A stretch of 64,000 bases of DNA from Pomacea canaliculata (taxonomy: Eukaryota > Mollusca > Gastropoda > Architaenioglossa > Ampullariidae). The stretch is from contig NC_037602.1 of NCBI RefSeq assembly GCF_003073045.1, positions 1,302,001 through 1,366,000 on the forward strand, read 5' to 3'. Below the pieces are notes generated by a model, which was not told where the DNA came from, did no database searches, and was given only the letters and a program-made list of their open reading frames with translations. The translations under genes and the position numbers were made by a program. Below are positions 36,137-48,100 of the stretch, one piece after another; position 1 is the first letter of the stretch, and each line of letters begins with the position of its first letter.

Positions 36137-39100
36137 ATGACTCCAGAAGAGATGTTCGAGTGCATGGATTTGCTACAAAGATTAAGTGATAAGGACCTGT
36201 CGTCACTGAAAGAGACCATAGTTGGACGACAACTTGCTGTGGAAAGCAGGGACCGTAAGTATTTGTCTTTCACACAATATACCCTGAATCAGCTAGTTTC
36301 GTTTCACTGACTGCTTTACAAGAAGACACAAGTGCATGAAACGATGACTTTAGCGTTTCCAAAACTCAGCTGCCATAATTACTTTCATTTATAATCCAGG
36401 CATGTAATGCATAATCCAGGCATGCACACTTCAACGCTTGTTTCTCATGAAGATAGTTGTTTTACAGATATTACTTTTCAAGCAGGTGTTAAAATGTGTG
36501 CATTTAGCGGTTTTCTTTGTTATCATGTAATGTTAATATATAAAATGGATTTGAAGCTGTTTCTGCTATGGTCTTGTACTAGCTTCACAGGTTTTCAGTT
36601 GGTGTCTTTCCTTTCAAACCTATCTAATCTCCAATTTTGAAGTTTAGACAAAAAGAAAACAATTACCAAACACTTTCTTATGACCTTATCTGGTAAGGTA
36701 ATAGAAACATTGTTTTCAGGTTTCAGAAATTGTGTATGCGTGCATGTATGTCTGTGTGTGTTTGCATGTGCGCATGTGTGTGTGTGTTTTCAGAGACCAT
36801 AAGATTAATCCTACAATGCTCTCCAAGTGCAGAAGAACTACTTCAGCGCAAAAAAATCCGTCGTGAAATTCTTTTTCAATATCTAGTATCCAAGTCTCAC
36901 CCTGTTGGATCATCAGTAGAGAAATCCGACTTGATCAAAAGAATACTGGCTTTCTGGGGTTCTCTGCAGCAAGTGTACACAAACTTACAGGTACAGATTT
37001 CTACTGAGATGAGTTTTACTGCAGCATGGAGTGAGCTATGCATGAAAGGGAAAAAAAGGTATGCTAGAAATTCTGAAGGTCTTTAGAAAGCTGAACTCAA
37101 ACACCCATCCATCTTTTAAAAATTCTTTGACTACCAGGTAAAATCAGTCTTGACATAGGTTGCAGAAATCTGGGGTTTAGTTAAAAACAACCCTCTGGGA
37201 AAAAAATCACACATTTGCGATCAAGTATTTCTTTATTTTTAGTGTTCCCCTGCATTCTTCAATATGGTTGTGCTTGGGGAAGTTGGTTGATATTCCCTGT
37301 ATATTATAGACACTTATATGAAATGCATAAAATTTTGGCTACAAGTCCTTAAACTGTCCATGACAAGACTTTGTAGACAAGCTTATCAAATGCTTCTTCA
37401 ACAGTATGAGCCTGGGAAACTCGACTGGATATCTGATGTAAAGAAAGTATTATCAGAGAATGGGTTCAGGATACAGTGGGTTAACCAGGAAGTGGCTGAT
37501 ATGTTCCTATCAGAATTCAGACTGTCTCATCTGTTCTTTGAGCCAAAACAGACACTCAAAAATGGATGATGACACAAAATATGGGTGGTTTCTCTCATTT
37601 AAAGATAGTATGCAGACAAAAAACATTTATCTGTTATAAGCAATAGGTGTGACAGAAACACTGTGGCTAGACTATGAACAAGAACTCTAAACCTTAATGA
37701 CAATAAAAGATGGTTTGATCCATCGATAGCAGCTCACTCAGGTTGTCAACAGAAGATGAACATTTTCTGTTCAGCTATCCCTATTATGAGATTCTTCAAA
37801 AGAAAAATAAGCTCTTCCAAACACCAACTGTTCAAGAAATAGAGGCTTGTCTGTCATGAATGATGATTTGCTGGTGTCCTTAGGAAAACATAGCTGAAGC
37901 AAATGATATGTGAGTAAAAGCACTTCTGAGTAAACAGAGCAGAGACTGGTTAATGTTTCATGTAATAATGGATACTTTCATGTAGCTGGAACTATTTTAA
38001 ATGTAGCAGAGTCTATATATGTAAGTTACAGAGTATGTGTGTATGTGTGAAAATGGTGGAATAGGTAATGCTTTACTTATAGAAGTGTGTATGTGTAGAT
38101 ATATAGAAATCTATTGAAATACCTGCATATTTATAAATAATTAGTCATGCCTCTCTGGAAAGAGAATATTCCTGATGACCATACACTCTGATTTAAATGA
38201 TATGAAAATATACATTTGCCTATAAGACTGCTGCTAAACACTGTTTTGTATTTTAAATATGCTTGTATCTCCCCATGTCATAATAACCATGAGTCATTGG
38301 CATTTAATATATCATATCATGTCTGCAGCATGTGTACACAAACATAGAGATACAGATCATAGTAAATTTTAGTAGTTATTTTATTCTTTTTTGTGACATA
38401 TGTGGGAGATTAGTTTCTCAATGACAGAAAAGACAGCCACTACAAGAAATATCCCCAAAACCTTTCTATGACAGCACAAAGAATCTTAAACAAAATATCC
38501 ATTCTTTATTGTTTGATTATTCTGAACCAGATTTTTAACCACTTTTAAAAAGGATCAAGAAAAGAGAATATTTCATATCCTATCCTGTTTCTCGTCCCTT
38601 TAGGCCACTGCAATCAATACCAGTCTGGCAATGCCTATGTCACAACGATCAACATTAGGGATAGCCACTGCTTCAAGCCAGCTGCAGAAAGAGACACCTC
38701 TAAAAAGGAGCAACAATAAGGACTCAAAGAATCAAAAAAATCCAAAGGTCATATTTTTTTTTAGTAAACAATGTACAGCAATACCAAATTGTTACCTCAC
38801 AGCTGATAGTGTGCCAAAGGGGAGTTGGGCTAAGATGAATGGAAGAATATTGGGACACAAGATAGTCGCAGAAATTCTGTTGATCATTTGCTTTGCTGAT
38901 TTTATTTGAATAACATGTTTGATGATATAATTTTCTATGATATTAACATGTATTTCAAACTGGCAATTTTATTTAGTTAGTTTCTTCAATAATTTGAAAG
39001 CAATGTTTCAGTAATGATAAATAACTAATTTTATTTAGTTATACTTTCTTCAATAATTTGTAAGCAATTTTCAAGTAATGATAGAAAAAATTCTGAAGCT

Positions 39101-42100
39101 GATATTTATCCTTTCTCTATACTTCCTTCAGGCTACCGCTTCCAACACCTCTCTGGCAACACCTGCTTCACTGAGAGCAGACTTGGCAACATCTACTGTT
39201 TCTAGCAATCCACTTCAAGAAACACCTGTAATCCCTATATATGGAGGCATAGATATGGACAATTTTTTGAAGGTTGAAATTTTTCTCAAAAAGAGAATTT
39301 CTTTCTTTTCTTTCCTTAAAGTGGCATACTGAAAGGGGTTTGGGCAGGGGTTTGTGGAGATCCCAGGTGAAACAAAAGAACACCCTAGAACATTTGTTTT
39401 CACTGCTTAAGATGTTGGCTAAAATGGATTTCTATTCCTTTTGTTTTTTGAGATTACTACTCTTACCACACTTTTCATACCAATATATTTTTTCCTTATC
39501 AAAAATTATTATTTTAATATTTAGGGGTATTTTTGAGGTGTTTTCTACAAAACGAGCTTGCATTTTACTTGAATTTAGGAAGAATTTAGTTTGGCTTTCC
39601 TGGCCCCCTAAAACCCTATAACAAAAGCAAGAGTTTTTTTTTATTGCGTTCTCTTTCTCTTCAGGAAGTTGTGGCTAATGCTTGTAAGGCAGCATCTGCT
39701 TCACAAATAGACCCAGGCACAGCCCCTGCTTCAAACCAGCCACTGAAAGAGACAGCTGTAAAAGAAAGCATTTATAAAGAAGACCTAAAGAAGAAAGGAA
39801 ACCAAAAGGTCAAAACTTTTTGTCAGTCAGTGCAGCCAAACTAAACAGATCACAATTACCTTGAAGTCCGTGGTGTACCAAGGAGGATGTATGTAGGGAT
39901 GGGTAGAAGTACAATGTTCTGTATTCACGGGACAACCGTTTATATTGTGTTTTAACAGATGGTGACCAGTGGAGCATTTAGTTTTGCTCTACCCAGGCAC
40001 ATTAATCCCTGTTTACAGTTTGGTTCACCACTGAAACTTGTATTCTCAACATTAAATTAGTACCAACACAGCTTTACAAACTTTTCAGAGTTTTTTAGTT
40101 TAAAATTCCAGTAACAATATAAATGTCAAACAAAAGTAAAAGATTTGTATTTAACATTGTGTCTTGTTTCCCCTCAACACTATATCTTGCTGGCCACCTG
40201 TTTGACAACATCCACTTTATAGAAATCAGCCTCAGGAACAGACACTGTTTCAAACCAGCCACTGCAACAGACACTTCTACAAAAAAGCTTTTATGAAGAT
40301 CCAAAGAATCAAAGCATTCCGCAGGTAATTGTATTGAATGGTGCCAACAAAGTAGACACATTCTTTCCATTAGTTGTAAATAATGACTGTAATACCCTAG
40401 CTCACAACATCAGATTTGAACCTAAAAATCTCCCAGATATCTTTTCAAATTTTGAAGAGCTTTTCTTCTAAGTTTAGTTGACATATACAGATAAAAGTAA
40501 AACTTGTTCATGTCTTACTCTGGCAGTGAGAAAACACTTAAATAGCTATTACGACTGATCTACGACAGCCTCTACAAATTCCAATGCTACTTATTGCTTA
40601 ACAATTACTCTCTGTTCATGTGACTTGGTCCCCAACAATGTAATAGCTTTATCTTTGTTACTTTTTCAAGATGAGGATATTTTTTAGTTTCTTTAGTATT
40701 ATTCATGCAGCATTCCAGTAATGACAGGAGCGACAAGGAACAAACTTTTCCAGTAATGACAAATCTTCAAAAAAAAAAGCAAGAGCTTTAATTGTTCTTC
40801 ACAGATTACTGTTCCCTCTCCTTTCACACCATTGTGTCGGATTCCCCCATTTAGCAACACTTGTTATGATCCTTATGACAGATTTCTACTGTTTTAATTA
40901 TTCTTAACCAGTTTGACCACTATTAAGCAGAATCAAGCATTTTATATTTGACATTCTATTCTGTTTCACCTGACTTTAGTCCACTACAGTCAGTACCAGT
41001 CTGGCAACACCTACTTTACAAAGATCAACATCAGAAACAGCCAGTGCTTCAAGCCAGCTGCAGAAAGAGACTCCTACAAAAATAAGCATTAATGAAGAGC
41101 AAAAGAAGAAGAAAAAAGTAAAGGTCAACAATTTTTTTTATCAATCAGTGCAGCAATACTAATAAGCATATTTTTTGCATGTGATGTTGTAACAAAGGGA
41201 ATATGGGCATCTGTTATGATGGGACGTCCCAGACAGTCTGTTGCTCTCTTTTTTTTCTTTTTTTTTTTATACATATGATGCTTATAGCATATAATCTGTG
41301 AAATGAATAAATATTTTAACTGATGGTGCTTGGTTATAAATGTCGCTTGCTTTCCTCCCCTAAAACAAAATCTGTTGAAAGAACAATGCATTGAATTTCA
41401 TATTCTCAATATTGAATTTTGCACAAAGACACTTTTAAAAAAAATTCTTATTGCTTTGTTCTTATGTAAAATTTTGATAATGCACTGAACTTCAAACAAA
41501 AGTAACAAACTTGAGGAGACACTGCATCCTAATTTCCCTCAACACTGGCCTTGTTTGGTAAAATCTACTTTACAGAAATCCGCCTCAAGTACAACCACTG
41601 CTTCAAACCAGCCGCTACAAGAGACACCTCTACAAAGAAGCTTTCATGAAGGGACAAACAATCAAAGCATTCCACAGGTAACATTTGTATTTAAAGGTGC
41701 TAAAAAAACCTATACACATTTTTTTCCATTAATTGTAAATAATAACTGGAATTCACTAGCTCCCAACATCAGCTTAGCACCTGAAAATCTCTCTGACATC
41801 ATTTCAAATGTTGCTGATTTTTTCAATGTTTAATAGAAATAATTATAGATATCAAAATAAAATTGATAATGTCTAACATTGACAGTGAGAAGGTGCTTAA
41901 ATAGCTATTGTGACTGATCGCTTGATCTTTATTATTTTTTCAAACTAATATTTTTTTAGTGTTTTCAGTATTTTCTGTCCAACAAAAACAAGAGCTTTGT
42001 ACTTTTCAGATTCCTGTACCCTCTCCTTTCACTCCATTGTGTCTAACTCCCCATTTTGCAACACTTATGATGCTTCTGAAACAGATTTCTACTCTTTGTT

Positions 42101-45100
42101 GTTTGGCTATTCTGAAGCAGTTTATTAACCTCTTCACAATCAAGAGTTTTATATTTGACATTCTATTCTGTTTCACCTGACTTTAGTCCACTACAGTCAG
42201 TACCAGTCTGGCAACACCTACTTTACAAAGATCAACATCAGGAACAGCCAGTGCTTCAAGCCAGCCGCAGAAAGAGACTTCTACAAAAATAAGCATCAAT
42301 GAAGAACAAAAGAAGAAGAAGAAACCCAAGGTCAACAATTTTTTATCAATCAGTGCAGCCATACTAATTAGCAAATGATAATTTGTTTGCATTTAATGCT
42401 GTAACAAAGGAAATATTGGCAACTGTAATGATGGGACATCCCAGACAGTCTGCTGCTCTTTTTTTATATATACATACGATGCTTATAGCATGTAATCTGC
42501 GAAATGAATAAATATTTTAGCTGATGGTGCTTGGTTGTAAAACACAATCTGTTGAAAGAACAATGCATTGAATTTCACATTCTCAATATTAAATTTGCAC
42601 CCAGACATCTTTTTAAAAATTCTATCATTGCTTCCATCTGAGGTGTAATTCCAATAATTTTATAAACTTCAAACATAAGTCAAAAACAAATTGCACTGAA
42701 CACCGTATCCTGTTTCCGAAAAAATTGCCTTACCTGGCAAAATCTACTTCACAGAAATCAGCCTCAGGTACAACCACTACTTCAGACCAGCCGCCACAAC
42801 AGACACCTCTACAAAGAAACTTTTATGAAGTCACAAACAATCAAAGCATTCCACAGGTAACTGTTTTTGTTAAATGATGCCAATAAACTAGACATATTCT
42901 TTCCATTCATTGTATTCATTTTATGCTGTAAGGACGTATCTTGAAACAGATTTTTACTTTTTATTGTTTAATAAAAACTAAAACAGTTTTTTAACCACTT
43001 TTTAAACAGAATCAAGAGTTTCATATTTGACATTCTATTCTGTTTCACCTGACTTTAGTCCACTACAGTCAGTACCAGTCTGGCAACACCTAGTTTACAA
43101 AGATCAACATCAGAAACAGCCAGTGCTTCAAGCCAGCTGCAGAAAGAGACTCCTACGAAAATAAGCATTAATGAAGAGCAAAAGAAGAAGAAGAAACCCA
43201 AGGTCAACAATTTTTTTTTATCAATCAGTGCAGCAATACTAATAAGCATATTTTTTGCATGTGATGTAACAAAAGGAATATGGGCATCTGTAATGATGGG
43301 ACGTCCCAGACAGTCTGTTGCTCTTTTTTCTTTATATTTGACATTCTATTTGTTTCACCTGACTTTAGTCCACTACAGTCAATACAAGTCCAGCAATACC
43401 TGCTTTACAAAGATCAACATCAGAAACAGCCAGTGCTTCAAGCCAGCTGCAGAAAGAGACTCCTACAAAAATAAGCATTAATGAAGAGCAAAAGAAGAAG
43501 AAAAAACCCAAGGTCAACAATTTTTTATCAATCAGTGCAGCAATACTAATAAACAAATTATATATTTTTTCGTGTAATGCTGTATTATATACAAAGAAGT
43601 TTTAATGAAGGCAGAAACAATCAAAGCATTCCACAGGTAACAATTTTTATTAAATGGAGCCAACAAAGTAGACACATTGTTTCCTTTGTCAAGTCTCGCA
43701 GCAACACAACAGGCTTCTTCCTCTTTCCCTCACCATCACTGTGTCCATCCTGTTCTGGCATACGCTCACAAGTAGATATACCCTGGATTGTTCCACACCA
43801 GTGGTGAGACAGTCACATGCCTGGTACATACATGTACCCCGACGATACTCAGCTCCTGACATCTGGCCCAGCTTGCCAACTTCAGTTTGTTTACCAGTAC
43901 TCAGCAAACCCTCGACTTTTCAAACACTGGATGTTGGCGAAAAAATTACTGGTCAAAATCAAAGTCTTTTCTACCACTTTCAAACAGAATCAAGAGTATA
44001 ACATTTTATCCTGTTCCACTTTCCTTTAGCCCGCAACAGTCAATACCAGTCTAGCAACACCTACATCACAAAAATCAACATCAGGAACAGCCAGTGCTTC
44101 AAGCCAGCTGCAGATAGAGACACCTAACAAAAGAAGCATCAATGAAGACCAAACGAGTAAAAAGAAACCTAAGGTCAACACTTTTTTTATATCAACCAGT
44201 TTAACAATACTAGTAAACAAATTACATATAATGCTGTAACAAATGGAATGTGGACATCTGCGATTATGGGACATCACAGAAGTTATTTCTCTGTTTCACA
44301 CTTTTTTAAAATGAGATGTGTATAGCATGTCATCTATTAAATTAATAAATATTTTAACTGATGGTTATTGTTTGGAAATTTCGGTTTGCTGTCCTCGCCC
44401 ATAACACTTGATTAGCTAAGAGGACTGTCCATTGGAACTCATATTCTCTATATCAAATTTGCAACTAGACATCTTTTTTAAAATTTTGTGTGCTTTTCAC
44501 TAATTTAAAATTTCAATAATGTATTAAACTTAAAATAAAAGTAAGAAACTTGCATTGGACATTGTAGCCTGTTCACCCTCAGTACTGGCCTTGTTTGGTA
44601 AAATCTACTTCACAGAAATCAGCCTCAGGTACAACCACTGCTTCAGACCAGTCGCCACAACAGACACCTCTACAAAGAAGCTTTTATGAAGGCACAAACA
44701 ATCAAAGCACTCCACAGGTAACAATTTTTATTCATTAGATTTGCACCTGAAAATGTCCCAGACATCGTTTCAAATTTCGCAGTCTTTTTTTCCATATTTA
44801 TTGAAAATATGCAGATAAAACTAAATCTGGCACTCAGGAAACACTTCAATATCTATTATGACTGACCTATGACAGAGTAAGACAGTGTTGCATATTATAG
44901 CCAACAATCTTCCCGATGGTCATAGACTGGGTTATTTGCAATACAACCCAAGACAACAACACCGGTATCCAGTGGACCTTCACCTGGTGGACCTGGACTT
45001 TGCAGATGGCATTAGTCTACTATTTCATTGTCAGCAACATGCAGAAACCAAACTGAGTCAGCTAGCAGAGGAAGTAGAGAAGACTGGCTTACAGGTCAAC

Positions 45101-48100
45101 AGAAAGAAGACGGAAGTGATGAGAATAAACAACAAGCAGGAACTCCCAATCCTACTTCAAGAAGAGAACATCCTGGAAACAGACCGCTTCACATATCTCA
45201 GGAGCATCGTTAACACAGACGGTGGAGAGGACGATGACATCAACAAGGCCAGCCATGCTTTCAGCAACCTGCACCCCATCTGGAACTCCTGAGCATTGTC
45301 CTCTAACACAGCAGTAAGACCCGTGTCTTCAAGCTCCAGACATTTACCAACCGATGCCTACGCCATATTCTGGGAATAAGATGAATTAAAAGATCTCCAA
45401 CAGCTGCCTGTGGAAAAGAACCAACCAGAATGTCACTAGCCAAGACAACAAAAAGCGCCAATGAGGCTGGGCAGGACACACCCTGCACAAACCAGCTGAC
45501 ACCATTGCCAAGCAGGCACTTGACTGGAACCATCAGGGGAAGAGGAGAGTTGGGAGACCTTTCACACCACCATTGTGTCGAGCACACGTTTGGCAACTCT
45601 TGTTATGACCTGACAAAGATGTCTGCTCTTTATTGTTTGATTATTCCGAACCAGTGTACTTACCACTTTTAAACACAATCAAGAGTTTTATATTTCACAT
45701 TGTATTCTATTCTCACTTTAGGCCACTACCAGTCTGGCAACACCTTCTTCACAAAAATCATCATCAAAAGCAGCCACTGCTTCAAGCCAGCCGCAGAAAG
45801 AGAAACCGAAAAAAGGAAGCATTAATGAAGAACAAAAGACTAAAAAAAAACCAAAGGTCAACAAATTTTTTTTCAATCAGTGCAGCAATACTAATCAACA
45901 AATTGTAATTTTCTTGCATGTAATAACAATCGATATATAGACATCTGCAAAGATGGAACATCCCACAAAGTCTTTTACTAGTCATCATTACTGTTGTTGA
46001 TTCTGATGTTCTCCATCTGTTTGCCCATGTCTCCTTCTTTTCTCAAGTGTTATGAGCACAGTGCAGCCGCTACAAAAAGCTTATGTGAAGACCCAAAGTC
46101 GCCATACATATTCTTTCCTTTCATGGTTTAACAAATGAGTTGAATTTTTTGCTATCTCCATTGCAGAGATTTTTTTAAGTTTCATTCCCACATCCAAATA
46201 AAATAAACTATTAGGACTGGGCTATGACAGGCTCTACAAGTTTCAATGCTCCTTAATCCTTAACAATTGCCATCTGCTCATGAAACATCCTTCACCAACA
46301 TGTCGCTTTATCTTTGCTACTTTTCAAGCTGATAATATTGTTTAGTTTAGTATTTTTAATGTAACTTTCCAGTAATGATAAACAAAAGCAAGAGCTTTGT
46401 ACTTGACATATATTCCTGTTCCTTGACATTTATGCCTGATGGCACTTGTGAAGTACAATGTTTCTGTAGGAGAAGCTATTATGTAAAAAAATCAACTAAA
46501 GGGGAAAAAAGTATGGGCACACCAAAATGTCTGTAGCCATTTTTAAACTCTTTTTGTGTTGTTATTATTATGCTTCTTGAAAGTATTTCTATTCTTTATT
46601 AATTGTTTATTCTGAGCCAGATTTTTTTAACATTATAAACTTTTTTAAAAAGATCACGAGTTCTGTACTTCACATTTTATTCTGTTTCTCCTGCCTTCAG
46701 TCCACTCCAGCTAAAACCGCTTTGACAACACCTACTACACAAGGATCAGCCTCAGAAACAGCAATTATTTCAAGCCAGCCTCCTAAAAAGGCACCTGTAA
46801 AAAAAATCTCTAAAGAAGGCCCAAAGAAGGAAAAAAATCTGAAGGTAAAAATGTGAGCTAGAAATCTGTCGACAACCTATAGAGTTCATAAAGATACACG
46901 TGTGTATGTTAATGTGCAAGAGCTGCCATCCAGTAGAACTGTCATCACGACAGCTGACTGTTTCTCTTGTACACACAGGTGTATACAGAGGTGTGTGTGC
47001 TTATGTACTTGTCCCCCAGAAGTCTCTACGACAACTAACCGTCTCGCCAGGTACACAGTCTGTAGGGGGTTGAAGGTGCCCTAGATGTCTAGTTTCCTCT
47101 CCGGAATCGTGGGTGCAAACCCTAGACAAGACCTGAAAACAAGCTACCCAACACTGAACTTTGCCAGTTATTTACATGGCAAGTTGGATGCTGTCATCTT
47201 CCAGATCATTCGCGCCATTCACTTCTCACGTGGACATAAGGGTGGTGGGTGGGCGGCAAGATGAAAAGTGAAGGTGCCAAGGAAGCTAGTGTCTCACACA
47301 AGCTCCCGCATCTATGAAATAAGTATTTTAACTGACGGTAACTGGTGGTGAATATTTCTTTGCTCTCATCGCAAAAAAATCTCCGGTGAGCATAGGACAA
47401 TCCGTTGAAAGTCATATTCTCAACACAAATTTCCACCCACTCAGCTTGTTACAACTATTTTCAGAGCTTTTTTCTAATGTAAATTTCCAATAATTATAAA
47501 GGTAATTATAATTAAAAGTAATTACAAACTTCAAACACAAGTAAAAGACTTTGCATATGGTGTTGTTTTCTGTTTCTTTTGAACACTGGCTTTGTCTTGC
47601 AACATCTACTTTACATGCAGAGACCAGCCTCAGAAATGGAGACTGCTTCAAGTCAGCCGCTGCAAGCGACACCGGTAAAGAAAAAACCAAAGAAACCAAA
47701 AATTAAAGAGGTAACATCATTATTAAACATTACCAACAGACTAGACATATTCTTTCTGTTCACGGTAATTAATGACTAGAACTCACTATTTCCTAGCATC
47801 ATATTTGCACCTGAAAATCTCCCAGACAGCTTTATACATTTTGCAGAGATTTTTATCTTTACGTTTAATTGAAATATACAAATAAGAATAAACTCTAGCA
47901 GCAGAAAATGCAAAAAACACATGGGTCCCTTGACAGTGAAGATGTTTCTACCTTAACTCTGCTGGACCTGTCTGCTGCATTTGACACTATGGACCACTCT
48001 CTGCTCCTTCACCTCTACGGGATTTCTGGACCTGCACTAGCGGGGTTCAACTCCTGTCTCACTGACAGGATGTAGACTGTGTGTTGATGGTCAAACATCT

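Noticed and set aside
44885-45292. 135-codon open frame as a host gene
   Set aside because: It carries reverse-transcriptase blocks (FAD(D), GLQVN..KTE) and lies within a LINE fragment.
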